A DNA stretch of 64,000 nt from Rhodopseudomonas palustris (GTDB lineage: Bacteria > Pseudomonadota > Alphaproteobacteria > Rhizobiales > Xanthobacteraceae), in the NCBI RefSeq assembly GCF_034479375.1, contig NZ_CP140155.1, forward strand, positions 4,378,501 to 4,442,500. The letters are read 5' to 3'. Below are positions 52,588-61,738 of the stretch, in pieces. The translations under genes and the position numbers were made by a program. The notes beneath the pieces are model-generated. The model saw only the letters and a list, made by a program, of their open reading frames with translations, made no database searches and had not been told where the DNA came from. How positions within the stretch are numbered: position 1 is the first letter of the stretch; every line of letters begins with the position of its first letter.

Positions 52588-54174
52588 TCACTCCACTAGC
52601 AGCTTGCGCAATTCCGCCTTCGCCACCTTCTCCAGCGTCGAGCGCGGCATGTCGTCGACGAGGCGGACTTCGCGCGGACGCTTGAAGTCGGCGAGCGAGC
52701 GGCTGCACGCCGCCAGGATCTGATCGGCGAGGTCGGGTGCAGCCTTGTCGACGCCGGCCGCCGGGATCACGAACACCACCGGCACCTCGTCGAGCATCGG
52801 GTGCTTCTTCGCCACCACCGCGGCCTCGCGCACGCCCGGCACGGTGATCACCACCTGCTCGATCTCGGACGCCGCGACGTTCTCGCCGCCGACCTTGAGC
52901 ATGTCCTTGGCGCGGTCGCCGAACCGGATCGCGCCGTGCTCCAGCAGCGTGACGCGGTCGCCGGTGATGAAGTAACCGTGCTCGTCGAAGCTGTCGCTGG
53001 TGGCCTGCGCGTTGTGGAGATATTCGGCGAACAGTGACAGTCCGGGCACGCCCTTGATCAGCAGGTTGCCGGTGTCGCCGACTTGGGTCGGCGTGCCGTC
53101 GTCGCCGACGATGCGAAGGCTGTATTCCGGCGCGGCGCGGCCGATCGACATCGGCGTGTTGGGCTGGTCGGCCTCGGCGATGATGCCGTGGGTGATGGTC
53201 TCGGTCATGCCCCACCAGCCGATGATCTTGATGCCGAATCCGGCGAAGACCGGCGGCTCGGCGACCGCGGTGCCCCAGAGACGGAACGAGTGATCCTTCG
53301 GCGTCTCCTGATCCATCAGCGCCTTCAGGCAGAACGCGATGTTGGAGTTCCAGGTGCAGCCGTGCTCCAGCGCGACGCTCCAGAACCGGCTCGACGAGAA
53401 CCGCGGCTGCACCACGCAGGTGCCGCCGACCCACAGGCTCGCCAGCATCGAATAGGCCAGCGCGTTGGTGTGGAACAGCGGCAAATAAGCGAGGTGGACG
53501 TCGTCGGCGCGCAGCGTCTGGTGGGCGGCGTTGATCTTGGCGCCCCACAGCGCGTTGGCGTGGGTCCACAGCACCGCCTTCGGCCGCGACGTGGTGCCCG
53601 AAGTGTACTGCACGCTGCACGGTGCGAACGGATCGGTCGGCCGCCGCGGACGGTCAGCGCTGTCGCCGAACAGACTTTCGAACGTGTCGGCGTTGGAGAC
53701 CTTCTGCGCCGGCAGCGGCGAGCCGGGATCGTGTGAGATCACCGCGATCCAGCGCAGCTTCTTGCAGTTCGCCGCGACCAGTTCGGCATAGGCGGGCTGG
53801 GTGATCGCGGCGACCGCGTTGCAATGATCGGCGAAGTAATCGATCTCGGCCGCGGCCGAGCGGGTGTTGGTGGTCACCGCCAGCGCGCCGAGCTCGACGC
53901 AGGCGAACCAGGCGAGCAGGAATTCGGCGCAATTGTCGAGATGGATCAGCACCGCGTCGCCGGGCTTGACGCCGCGTGCGACGAGGCCGGCGGCGAGCGC
54001 GCCGACCCGGTCGTGGAATTCGCCGTAGCGCCAGACCCGCGCCGGCGCGTCGAACGGCGCCCAGATCACGAAGGGATGATCGGGGCGCGCCTGCGCGTGC
54101 AGCCGCAGCAGCCATGGCACGTCCATTCCGGCGAACGGACTGACGATCCCCGGCGCGTCGCTGAGTGGCGGCAT
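52588..54174 (-). CDS. AMP-binding acyl-CoA synthetase
   Basis: This 528-residue member of the ANL superfamily activates a carboxylate with ATP and CoA. The P-loop is QYTSGTTSRPKAVLWTHAN, the adenine-binding motif is GWWGMTETITHG, and the hinge/A8 region is GYFITGDRVTLLEHGAIRFGDRAKDMLKVGGENVAASEIE. The catalytic Lys region near the C-terminus reads PRSTLEKVAKAELRKLL. The ATG at 54174 follows GGGGGAGAG. It is similar to CaiC-type and medium/aromatic acyl-CoA ligases; the substrate is not predictable. Confidence 0.93.
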   Translation of the reverse strand: MPPLSDAPGIVSPFAGMDVPWLLRLHAQARPDHPFVIWAPFDAPARVWRYGEFHDRVGALAAGLVARGVKPGDAVLIHLDNCAEFLLAWFACVELGALAVTTNTRSAAAEIDYFADHCNAVAAITQPAYAELVAANCKKLRWIAVISHDPGSPLPAQKVSNADTFESLFGDSADRPRRPTDPFAPCSVQYTSGTTSRPKAVLWTHANALWGAKINAAHQTLRADDVHLAYLPLFHTNALAYSMLASLWVGGTCVVQPRFSSSRFWSVALEHGCTWNSNIAFCLKALMDQETPKDHSFRLWGTAVAEPPVFAGFGIKIIGWWGMTETITHGIIAEADQPNTPMSIGRAAPEYSLRIVGDDGTPTQVGDTGNLLIKGVPGLSLFAEYLHNAQATSDSFDEHGYFITGDRVTLLEHGAIRFGDRAKDMLKVGGENVAASEIEQVVITVPGVREAAVVAKKHPMLDEVPVVFVIPAAGVDKAAPDLADQILAACSRSLADFKRPREVRLVDDMPRSTLEKVAKAELRKLLVE

Positions 54175-54300
54175 GGTCTCTCCCCCTTTTTTGCAGCGCT
54201 TTCCGCGCGGCGGCAAATCGCCGCGGCGCGATTGCGCGTCTGTTGTTGCTTGCCCCGCCCTTGTGCCACCCGCCGCGGCGCGGCGCAATTCAGTCCGCTC

Positions 54301-54432
54301 CGTGTCCCGGACGCGATGCGGCTGCCGCTTCGCAGATCCGGGTGCCCGGTTGTTTCTGGCGCCGACAAACCGGGCCCCGAATCTGCTGCGCACCACGCCG
54401 CAAGGGCGGCGCGTTGCGCAGCGCCCGGGGCA
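54301..54432. repeat. Dispersed repeat (GTGTCCCGGACGCG ... CGCCCGGGGCAC family)
   Basis: An imperfect long inverted repeat begins GTGTCCCGGACGCG and ends GCGCAGCGCCCGGGGCAC, with an inner pair CCGGGTGCCCGG / CCGGGCCCCG. A related copy lies at 55354-55486. It occupies much of the gap 54175-54614, in which no gene was seen. Confidence 0.6.
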
Positions 54433-54614
54433 CCAATCTGTTAGTTCTCCGCCACGACGATGATTGGCCCATTCCCGCAGTGCAGTTCAACGCGATCCGG
54501 CTGCGCCCCTGCGACAATCCATCGTGACTCCAACCGCGGAACGTTCGCTGCAACGCATTGTTGGCTTTGCATGTCGGCACGATGACATGGTCAACCACGA
54601 AAGGAGACAGCACG

Positions 54615-54890
54615 ATGAGAACACTGGTTCTGGCGACGATGGCGCTCGGTGCGCTCGGCGCGACGCAACTGATGACCGCAAAGCCCGCGGCGGCGAGCGT
54701 CGAATATCCCTACTGCAAGCAGGGCGCGCAGCAGGGCTATCCCGGCAACTGCAATTTCGTCAGCTTCGAATCCTGCCGCTACTCGGCGCAGGGTACCGGC
54801 GGCAATTGCGTGGCGAACCCGCGCTACGGCGCCGGCGGATACGGCAACGCGTACGGCTATGCGCCGTCTTATGGTCATTCGGCCTATTGA
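54615..54890 (+). CDS. DUF3551 family small exported protein
   Basis: This 91-residue protein has the signal peptide MRTLVLATMALGALGATQLMTAKPAAA. The mature segment SVEYPYCKQGAQQGYPGNCNFVSFESCRYSAQGTGGNCVANPRY has the Cys pattern and NPRY ending of DUF3551, a family abundant in bradyrhizobia. A Gly/Tyr-rich tail follows. GGAGA lies 9 bp before the ATG at 54615. The function is unknown. Confidence 0.85.
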   Translation: MRTLVLATMALGALGATQLMTAKPAAASVEYPYCKQGAQQGYPGNCNFVSFESCRYSAQGTGGNCVANPRYGAGGYGNAYGYAPSYGHSAY

Positions 54891-54918
54891 TTGAACGAAG
54901 CGGCGCTGCCGTCACGCG

Positions 54919-55146
54919 TCAGCCGCCGCGTTCCTTGCGGCTGAAATTCGACAGATGGCCCTCGCGCGCGGCCCGCGCGCGGGCGGCCTTGACGAGTGAC
55001 TTGCTGTTGCCCGGCGCGGCCACGCGCGACACCAGCCGCTGCATCTTCCGGCTGTCGCAGTTTGGACAGCGCGGCTTGTCGGAAAATCCGACCAGCAATT
55101 CGCTGTCCTTGTCGCAATCCCCACAATGAAATCCGTAAAGCGGCAT
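54919..55146 (-). CDS. FmdB-type zinc ribbon protein
   Basis: This 75-residue protein starts MPLYGFHCGDCDKDSELLVGFSDKPRCPNCDSRKMQRLVS, a four-Cys zinc ribbon (CGDC / CPNC) of the FmdB regulatory family. A basic, Arg/Ala-rich tail (VKAARARAAREGHLSNFSRKER) follows. FmdB was named as a putative regulator of methylotrophy genes, but most members have no assigned role. The ATG at 55146 is chosen for its match to the family start. Confidence 0.88.
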   Translation of the reverse strand: MPLYGFHCGDCDKDSELLVGFSDKPRCPNCDSRKMQRLVSRVAAPGNSKSLVKAARARAAREGHLSNFSRKERGG

Positions 55147-55353
55147 TGACGCATCTCCTGATAGGCGATCTGGCCATAAACTAAGCGTTTCCGCCGCGTC
55201 GGCCGTTCGGCTGAACTGATTGTCGGCGGCAATGCAGGAATTGAACCAGTCGCCGAATGCAGATTCCGGTGCGGATCGCAGCGTCATGGCGCCGCCGGGC
55301 GCCGCCATACTCCCTCGCGGCGCCCTTTTCGTCATCGCGGTGGCTCGACCTCC

Positions 55354-55486
55354 CGTGCCCCGGACGCAGTGCAACGCGCCGCGCTGCGGCGTGGTGCGCT
55401 GCAGAGCCGGGGCCCCGATGATCGGCGCAAAGCGGGGGCCCGGTTCTGCGGAGCAGCACGGCGTGCCGCGCCGCGCCCGGGACGCG
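55354..55486. repeat. Dispersed repeat (CGTGCCCCGGACGC ... GCCCGGGACG family)
   Basis: An imperfect inverted repeat contains CTGCAGAGCCGGGGCCCC and GGGGGCCCGGTTCTGCGGAG as inner arms. It fills most of the gap 55147-55509; no gene was seen there. Confidence 0.65.
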
Positions 55487-55509
55487 GATGCTGAGTGGTC
55501 GATGGCCGG

Positions 55510-56247
55510 CTAGCGCTTCAGCGCGGCGGGCGGATCGGCGCCGATTCCGGGATTGATCGTGAGCTTCGCCCCGGCGCTGCCGCCGGCCTCATAGGCAGTC
55601 ATCGACACCGTCCGGCCGGTGCCGCGCGACGCGCGCAGCTTGAGGTCGAGCTTGCAGAACTCCTCGTCGACCACCGCGGATTTCAGCACCACGAGGCCGC
55701 GGCCGGCGCCGTCATTGACCTTGTCGCGCGCAGCCTTCATCGCCATCAGCTTGTCGCCGATCGACACCACCATGCCGAAGCTGAAGGAGGCGTTGGCGAG
55801 ATGACGGTCCTGGTGGCGGAACCGGCGATAATCCGCACTGGTCTTGTAGCGGCCGAGTTCGGCGCGCACCGCGGCGTCGATCAGCTCGGTCAGATAATGC
55901 GCGACCTCGATGTCGGATCGCAGCCCGAAATACACGTAGCGGTTCTCGCCGGCGGGATTCTTCTCGCGCCAGACCCGGCAATCGCAAAAATGCGCGATCG
56001 CGCCGACGCAATCGTCGAGCGGAATCCGCTTCTTACGAAACGTCTCGAAGCTGATCTGCTCGCACGGGGTCTCGCGGATCTCGACGTCGCTCAGCGACAG
56101 ATCGTGCCGATCGAGCAGCTCGGCGACCTTGGCGGCCGCCGACAGGGCCTCCTCCTCGGTACAGCCATTGGCGATGGTCTTGCCGCGCAACGCCTGGATC
56201 CGGGTCTTGAGCTTGTCGAGCGCGGCAAGATGGGATGGGCTGGACAC
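55510..56247 (-). CDS. DUF2786 domain-containing protein
   Basis: This 245-residue protein has a likely GTG start at 56247, preceded by AGAAAGGG; an open frame extends further upstream. The N-terminal HLAALDKLKTRIQALRGKTIANGCTEEEALSAAAKVAELLDRHDLSLSDVEI is the DUF2786 helical domain. It continues with a family-specific region (RDCVGAIAHFCDCRVWREKN, LRSDIEVAHYLTELIDAAVRAELGRYK). Related proteins appear in phage and bacterial genomes; the function is unknown. It is encoded 55 bp downstream of recQ on the same strand. Confidence 0.82.
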   Translation of the reverse strand: MSSPSHLAALDKLKTRIQALRGKTIANGCTEEEALSAAAKVAELLDRHDLSLSDVEIRETPCEQISFETFRKKRIPLDDCVGAIAHFCDCRVWREKNPAGENRYVYFGLRSDIEVAHYLTELIDAAVRAELGRYKTSADYRRFRHQDRHLANASFSFGMVVSIGDKLMAMKAARDKVNDGAGRGLVVLKSAVVDEEFCKLDLKLRASRGTGRTVSMTAYEAGGSAGAKLTINPGIGADPPAALKR

Positions 56248-56302
56248 CGATACCCTTTCTCTAAAATCCGTGATCGTGGCGAGCGCCCACGCGGCAGCCG
56301 GT

Positions 56303-58159
56303 TCAGCCGCCTGAAGCATTTATCAGGGCGAGCAATTCCTGGCCATAATGCTCCAGCTTCTTGTCGCCGATGCCCGGGATGCCGCGCAGTTCGTCGAGCG
56401 AGCGCGGCCGGGCGGCGGCGATGCCGTCCATGGTGGCGTCGTGCAGCACCACATAGGCCGGCACGCCGCGGCTCTTCGCGACCTCGGAGCGCCACGCCTT
56501 CAGCGCCGCGAACAGCTCCGGATCGCCGCTGGTTTCGCGCGGCGCGCCGCCGACCAGATCACCGCGGCGGGATTTCGCCCGCGGCGGCCGGCCGCCGGTC
56601 TGCTCGCGCAGCATCACCTGCGCCTCGCCCTTCAGCACCGCGCGCGAACTCTCGGTGAACTTCAGCGCGCCGAACGCTTCGCTGTCCGGCGCGAGGTGCC
56701 CGAGCGACACCAATTGCCGGATCATCGCCCGCCATTGCTTCTCGTTGAACTCGCCGCCGATGCCGAACACCGACAGCTTGTCGTGGCCGAACTGGGAGAC
56801 GCGCTCGGTCAGCCGGCCGAGCAGCACGTCGATCAGATGCTGCGCGCCGAACCGCTGCCCGGTGCGATAGGCGCAGGACAGCAGCTTCTGCGCCGCCACC
56901 GTGCCGTCGATCACTTTCGGCGGCGACAGGCAATTATCGCAATTGCCGCAATGGGGCTGGTCCGGCGTTTCGCCGAAATAGCCGAGCAGCCGGGTGCGGC
57001 GGCAGCTTGTCGATTCGCATAGCCCCACCAGCGCGTCGAGCTTGCCCATCGACACCCGCTTGAACGCATCCGAGCCGGTCGACTCGTCGATCATCCGGCG
57101 CTGCTGCACGATGTCGCTGAGGCCATAGGCCATCCACGCGTCCGACGGCTTGCCGTCGCGGCCGGCGCGGCCGGTCTCCTGATAATAGGCCTCGATGCTT
57201 TTCGGCAGATCGAGATGCGCGACGAAGCGGACGTCCGGCTTGTCGATGCCCATGCCGAACGCGATGGTGGCGACGATCACCACGGCGTCCTCGTTGATGA
57301 AACGGTCCTGGTTGCGCGCCCGGATCTCGGCAGGCAATCCGGCGTGATAGGGCAGCGCATCGATGCCGGCCTTGCACAGCGTGTCGGCCACGTCCTCGAC
57401 CTTGGCGCGCGACAGGCAATACACCACGCCGGAATGGCCCGTATGCTTGTCGGCGATGAACGCCTTGAGCTGCGCCGGCGCGTTCTGCTTGTCGACGATG
57501 GCGTAGCGGATATTGGGCCGGTCGAAGCTCGACACGAAGCAGGGCGCGTCGGTGAGGCCGAGCCGCTCGCTGATCTCGCGGCGGGTCAAGGCATCGGCGG
57601 TGGCGGTCAGGGCAATCCGCGGCACGTTGGGGAATTTCTCGGCGATCGCCGACAGGCCGACATATTCCGGCCGGAAGTCGTGGCCCCATTGCGACACGCA
57701 ATGCGCCTCGTCGATCGCGAACAGCGCGATCCTTGCGCGCGCCAGCATCGAAAGACAGCGCGGCGTCAGCAGGCGTTCGGGTGCGACGTATAAGAGGTCG
57801 AGCTCGCCGGCCAGCAATTGCCGCTCGATCGCGTCGGCCTCGGCGTAGGACAGCGACGAATTCAGCGCCGCGGCGCGCACGCCGGCCTCCAGCAGCCCGG
57901 CGACCTGGTCGCGCATCAGCGCGATCAGCGGCGACACCACGATGCCGCAGCCGTCTCTCAACAGGGCGGGCAACTGGTAGCACAGCGACTTGCCGCCCCC
58001 GGTCGGCATCAGCACCAGACAATCGCCGCCATCGGCGACATGGCGGATGATCGCCTCCTGATGCCCGCGAAAGCCGGGCAGGCCGAACACGTGATTCAGC
58101 GTCGACAGCATCCGTGCGTCGAGATCGTCGTCAGTTTCGCGGGGCGCGGAACGGGTCAT
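56303..58159 (-). CDS. recQ: ATP-dependent DNA helicase RecQ
   Basis: This 618-residue 3'-5' helicase works in recombination and repair. Motif I is MPTGGGKSLC (51-60) and the DEAH box is D150-EAH153 followed by CVSQWGHDFRPEY. Motif V/VI includes IATIAFGMGIDKPDVRFV and YYQETGRAGRDG. The RQC zinc-binding cysteines are in CESTSCRRTRLLGYFGE and CGNCDNC. The C-terminal HRDC domain covers the last ~80 residues. All domains are intact and length is typical. Confidence 0.97.
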   Translation of the reverse strand: MTRSAPRETDDDLDARMLSTLNHVFGLPGFRGHQEAIIRHVADGGDCLVLMPTGGGKSLCYQLPALLRDGCGIVVSPLIALMRDQVAGLLEAGVRAAALNSSLSYAEADAIERQLLAGELDLLYVAPERLLTPRCLSMLARARIALFAIDEAHCVSQWGHDFRPEYVGLSAIAEKFPNVPRIALTATADALTRREISERLGLTDAPCFVSSFDRPNIRYAIVDKQNAPAQLKAFIADKHTGHSGVVYCLSRAKVEDVADTLCKAGIDALPYHAGLPAEIRARNQDRFINEDAVVIVATIAFGMGIDKPDVRFVAHLDLPKSIEAYYQETGRAGRDGKPSDAWMAYGLSDIVQQRRMIDESTGSDAFKRVSMGKLDALVGLCESTSCRRTRLLGYFGETPDQPHCGNCDNCLSPPKVIDGTVAAQKLLSCAYRTGQRFGAQHLIDVLLGRLTERVSQFGHDKLSVFGIGGEFNEKQWRAMIRQLVSLGHLAPDSEAFGALKFTESSRAVLKGEAQVMLREQTGGRPPRAKSRRGDLVGGAPRETSGDPELFAALKAWRSEVAKSRGVPAYVVLHDATMDGIAAARPRSLDELRGIPGIGDKKLEHYGQELLALINASGG

Positions 58160-58244
58160 GCGAGCGGGCGGGGGAGAGGAGCCATGCGGCTCCTATAGCC
58201 CAACCGCGGCGATTCTGCGCTGCGATGTTGGTCCGCCCCACACA

Positions 58245-58362
58245 CGTCATTCCGGGGCGCGCCGAAGGCGCGAACCCGGAATCCCGAGTTGCAGGGCACG
58301 TCCAGAGGATGAACAGCGCGAGATTCCGGGTTCGCTCGCTGCGCGAGCGCCCCGGAATGACG
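58245..58362. repeat. REP-like inverted repeat (CGTCATTCCGGGGCGC family)
   Basis: The outer arms are CGTCATTCCGGGGCGC and GCGCCCCGGAATGACG; an inner pair is AACCCGGAATC / GATTCCGGGTT. It lies in the recQ upstream gap (58160-58647), which holds no gene. Confidence 0.85.
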
Positions 58363-58423
58363 ACCGAAAGGGAGGCGGACAGAAAGGGAGGGGGAGAGCG
58401 GATCGATGCACGGCGCGCCAACC

Positions 58424-58608
58424 CTCTCCCGCTTGCGGGAGAGGGTTGGGGTGAGGGCGACCCGAGCACTGAGTAACCTCTCCCGCGTGCGGGGGAGGTC
58501 GGATCGCGCAGCGATCCGGGTGGGGGAAAGCCGTTCCGAACAACGCAGAGTCAGTGCCTCGCGTCGCCCCCACCCCAGCCCTCTCCCGCGAAGAGCGGGA
58601 GAGGGGGC
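58424..58608. repeat. Cluster of CTCTCCC-GGGAGAG hairpins
   Basis: Three units occur: CTCTCCCGCTTGCGGGAGAG (58425-58444), a degraded CTCTCCCGCGTGCGGGGGAG with ATCGCGCAGCGAT and GGGTGGGG (about 58479-58525), and CTCTCCCGCGAAGAGCGGGAGAG in the opposite orientation (about 58580-58602). It is the densest cluster of this family in the window. Confidence 0.75.
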
Positions 58609-58647
58609 GCGCCATGCCGGGTGGTCAGCCTCACGCGAACATCGAGC

Positions 58648-60198
58648 TCACACGATCCGCGTCTCCTTGTTGCCCCAATACCGATCCCGCAGCAGCCGCT
58701 TGTAGAGCTTGCCGGTCGGCAGCCGCGGCAGTTCCTCCAGAAAATCGATCGAGCGCGGCACCTTCTGCCGCGACAGCGATTGCCCGCAGAACGCGATCAG
58801 TTCCTGCGCCAGATCGATGTCCGGGTCGACGCCCGGCATCGGCTGGATCACCGCCTTGACCTCCTCGCCGAGGTCTTCGTTCGGCACCCCGAACACCGCG
58901 GCATCGGCGACCTTGGGGTGGGTGATCAGCAGATTCTCGCATTCCTGCGGATAGATGTTCACGCCGCCGGAGATGATCATGAAGGTGGCGCGGTCGGTGA
59001 GGTGGAGAAAGCCGTCGTCGTCGACATAGCCGACGTCGCCGACCGTGCTCATGCTGCCGTCGGCCGAGCGCGCCTCATTGGTCTTGGCCGGATCGTTGAA
59101 ATATTCGAACGGCGTCGCGGTCTTGAACCAGATCTGCCCCGGCGTGCCCTTGGGGCAGGGCTGCATCCGGTCGTCGAGAATGTGCAGATCGCCGAACATC
59201 ACCTTGCCGACGGTGCCGCGATGCGCCAGCCATTCCTCGCTGTTGCAGGCGGTGAAGCCGAGCCCTTCGGTGGCGCCGTAATATTCGTGGATGATCGGCC
59301 CCCACCATTTGATCATCTGTTCCTTGACCTGCGGCGGACAGGGCGCGGCGGCGTGGATCGCGACTTCCAGCGTCGACAGGTCGTATTTGTTGCGCACGTC
59401 CTCGGGCAGCTTCAGCATCCGCGAGAACATCGTGGGCACCAACTGGCTGTGCGTGACCTTGTACTTCTCGATCAGCGCCAGATAGTTCTCCGGATCGAAA
59501 TGCTCCATCAGGATCACAGTGCCGCCGTCGCGGATGGTGAGCCCCACCGCGGCCTGCGGCGCGGAGTGATACAGCGGCGCCGGCGACAGATAGATCATGT
59601 CGTTGCGATATTTCCACAGCATGTTGAGGAAGTGGAACAGCGGCAGCGGCTGCGACGGCGGCTGCTCCGGCAGCGGCCGCAGGATGCCCTTCGGCCGCCC
59701 GGTGGTGCCGGACGAATACAGCATCGCGGTGCCGAGGCTCTCGTCGTCGACCGGGGTGTCGGGCAGGCCTTCGGTCGCCGCGGCGAGGCCGACGATGCGC
59801 TCGCTTTCGCCGTCGCCATCGGCCACCACGCACAGCGTCACGTTGGGGCAGTCCTTCAGCGCCTCGCGGGCGATGTCGAGTTTGGCCTTCGAGGTGATCA
59901 GCGCCCTGGAGTCGCTGTTGGTCAGGATGTAGACCAGCTCGGCCGCGGTGAGATACGAGTTGACGCAGGTGTAGTACGAGCCGGTGCGCTCGCCGGCGCC
60001 GCAGGCCTCCAGATAGCGGTCGTTGTTCTCCATGAAGATCGAGAAATGATCGAGCCGCTTCAGCCCGTGCTTGCGCAGCAGATGCGCGAGACGATTACTG
60101 CGGGCCTCGAGCTCGGCATAGCTCACGGCCGCGCCGGTCGAGGCCATGATGAAAGCGGGGCGGTCGGGATGGGTCTTGGCGAACTGTCCGGTGTACAT
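58648..60198 (-). CDS. AMP-binding acyl-CoA synthetase
   Basis: This is a 516-residue ANL superfamily ligase. The P-loop is LYSSGTTGRPKGILRPL, the A5 motif is EYYGATEGLGFT, and the hinge reads DVGYVDDDGFLHLTDRATFMIISGGVNIYPQECENLL. The catalytic Lys motif PRLPTGKLYKRLLRD is intact at the C-terminus. It is distinct from the synthetase at 52588. It lies 182 bp downstream of the Fe-type alcohol dehydrogenase gene on the same strand and shares a probable degradative context; the acyl substrate is unknown. Confidence 0.94.
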   Translation of the reverse strand: MYTGQFAKTHPDRPAFIMASTGAAVSYAELEARSNRLAHLLRKHGLKRLDHFSIFMENNDRYLEACGAGERTGSYYTCVNSYLTAAELVYILTNSDSRALITSKAKLDIAREALKDCPNVTLCVVADGDGESERIVGLAAATEGLPDTPVDDESLGTAMLYSSGTTGRPKGILRPLPEQPPSQPLPLFHFLNMLWKYRNDMIYLSPAPLYHSAPQAAVGLTIRDGGTVILMEHFDPENYLALIEKYKVTHSQLVPTMFSRMLKLPEDVRNKYDLSTLEVAIHAAAPCPPQVKEQMIKWWGPIIHEYYGATEGLGFTACNSEEWLAHRGTVGKVMFGDLHILDDRMQPCPKGTPGQIWFKTATPFEYFNDPAKTNEARSADGSMSTVGDVGYVDDDGFLHLTDRATFMIISGGVNIYPQECENLLITHPKVADAAVFGVPNEDLGEEVKAVIQPMPGVDPDIDLAQELIAFCGQSLSRQKVPRSIDFLEELPRLPTGKLYKRLLRDRYWGNKETRIV

Positions 60199-60260
60199 CG
60201 TGTCCCTCGTGCTGATGCGTGCCTGAGTTGCTGATTGTCGAAGTCGATCCGTCCTCCACC

Positions 60261-60337
60261 GTCATTGCGAGCCGAAGGCGAAGCAATCCAGGAGCGCCGT
60301 GCACCTGTCTGGATTGCTTCGCTGCGCTCGCAATGAC
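60261..60337. repeat. REP-like inverted repeat (GTCATTGCGAG / CTCGCAATGAC type)
   Basis: The outer arms are GTCATTGCGAGC and GCTCGCAATGAC; the inner arms are AAGCAATCCAG and CTGGATTGCTT. It is the second copy of the element at 1059-1142, here between the synthetase and alcohol dehydrogenase genes. Confidence 0.85.
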
Positions 60338-60380
60338 GGAGTCATCGTTGTTCGTCCCGAGGGGAGCATGCGCGCGTCGC

Positions 60381-61532
60381 TTAAGCGGCGAGCTCCAGAA
60401 TCTCGCGCACCTGCGCGGGACCGTCGATCTTGCGGGGATTGCGCGGCACCCAGGGCGTGCCCATCGCCTGATTGGCGATGCGCTCGAAATGTTCGGGGCC
60501 GACATTCACCTCGCGCAGGCTGCGCGGCATCCCGAGCACGCGGATCAGCGCGTCGAGCACGTCGCCGGCGTCCTGGCCGGGATGGCCCATCGCGGCGGCG
60601 ACCAGCGCCTGCCGGTCGCGGTTGGCGGTCTTGTTCCAGCGCATCACCGCCGGCAGCATGATGCAGGAGGTGTGGCCGTGCGGCACGTCGAACACCGCGC
60701 CCAGCACGTAGCCGATGCCGTGACTGGCGCCCATTGGAACTCCTGACGACAGCGCGCCCATCGACAGCCAGGTGCCGATCTGGCAGTCGAGCCGGGCGTC
60801 GAGATCGGTCGGATCGGCCTTCACCCGCGGCAGCGATTGCGCCAGCATCGATAGCCCCTTCAGCGCCTGCGCGTCGCCGTAAGGATGCGCCTCGCGCGAA
60901 CAGATCGCCTCGACGCAGTGATCCACCGCGCGGATCCCGGTCGACAGGAACAGCCATTCGGGCGTGTGCAGCGTGATCGCCGGATCGAGGATCGCGGCGC
61001 GCGGCATCACCAGCGGATGCGCGAACTTCTCCTTGACCCGCGTCGCCTCGTTGGTGACGCCCGCCATGGCGCTGAACTCGCCGCCGGAGATCGTGGTCGG
61101 CACGCTGATCTGCCGAACGGTCGGCGCGATCGGCGCGGGCCGGTTGGCGACGTGGTCCATGTCGGCGACCGTTGTGATGTCGTTGGCGAGGCAGATCTGC
61201 ACCGCCTTGGCGCCGTCGGTGATCGAGCCGCCGCCGACCGTGACGATCAGGTCGGCGTCGATGGCGCGCGCCTGATCGGTCGCGGCGATCACCGCCGAAC
61301 GCGGCGAATGCGCCGGCATCGCGTCGAACACCCCGGCGCAGCGCCCGCCGAGCGCGTCGCGGATCTTGCCGATCTCGTCGGTGGTTCTGTTGAGGGTGCC
61401 GGAGACCATCAGCAGCGCGCGCTGCGCGCCGATCCGGTCGATCTGGGCGGCGATCGCCGCCGCCGCCGGCTGCCCGTAGACGACTTCCTCCATGGCGCCG
61501 AACACGACGCGTCCCGTTTGCACGTTTTTCAC
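60381..61532 (-). CDS. Iron-containing alcohol dehydrogenase (maleylacetate reductase-like)
   Basis: This 383-residue protein has the Fe-ADH/MAR fold. The NAD-binding motif is TVGGGSITDGAKAVQICLAN, and metal-site histidines lie in GIRAVDHCVEAICSREAHPYGD and GASHGIGYVLGAVFDVPHGHTSC. The N-terminal GRVVFGAMEEV and AMPAHSPRSAV segments resemble maleylacetate reductases, which act in the lower pathway of chloro- and hydroxyaromatic degradation. No ring-cleavage dioxygenase is adjacent, so a general alcohol dehydrogenase role remains possible. No repeat or gene was seen in the 206-bp gap to mtnP. Confidence 0.88.
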   Translation of the reverse strand: MKNVQTGRVVFGAMEEVVYGQPAAAAIAAQIDRIGAQRALLMVSGTLNRTTDEIGKIRDALGGRCAGVFDAMPAHSPRSAVIAATDQARAIDADLIVTVGGGSITDGAKAVQICLANDITTVADMDHVANRPAPIAPTVRQISVPTTISGGEFSAMAGVTNEATRVKEKFAHPLVMPRAAILDPAITLHTPEWLFLSTGIRAVDHCVEAICSREAHPYGDAQALKGLSMLAQSLPRVKADPTDLDARLDCQIGTWLSMGALSSGVPMGASHGIGYVLGAVFDVPHGHTSCIMLPAVMRWNKTANRDRQALVAAAMGHPGQDAGDVLDALIRVLGMPRSLREVNVGPEHFERIANQAMGTPWVPRNPRKIDGPAQVREILELAA

Positions 61533-61738
61533 TCCCGTCCTGGCCGCTTTTGCGAGGCCTTGGCGCCGATCCTAGCAGCCAAGCAGCGATCCGGAACAAG
61601 AAAAATCGTCGCGCGTCCGGTAGCTTGCTGACGCAAGTCGTCGGTAACATGAGACGTTTGGCGGATACGCCGGATATGGGGGTTGTCGATCACCCGCGCC
61701 CATGTTGAATGCGCCCGGAACGTGGTGGGAGACAGGGC

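Noticed and set aside
60381..61532. Aromatic degradation island (maleylacetate reductase plus acyl-CoA synthetases)
   Set aside because: No ring-hydroxylating or ring-cleaving enzyme, transporter or regulator is present, so a pathway cannot be claimed.
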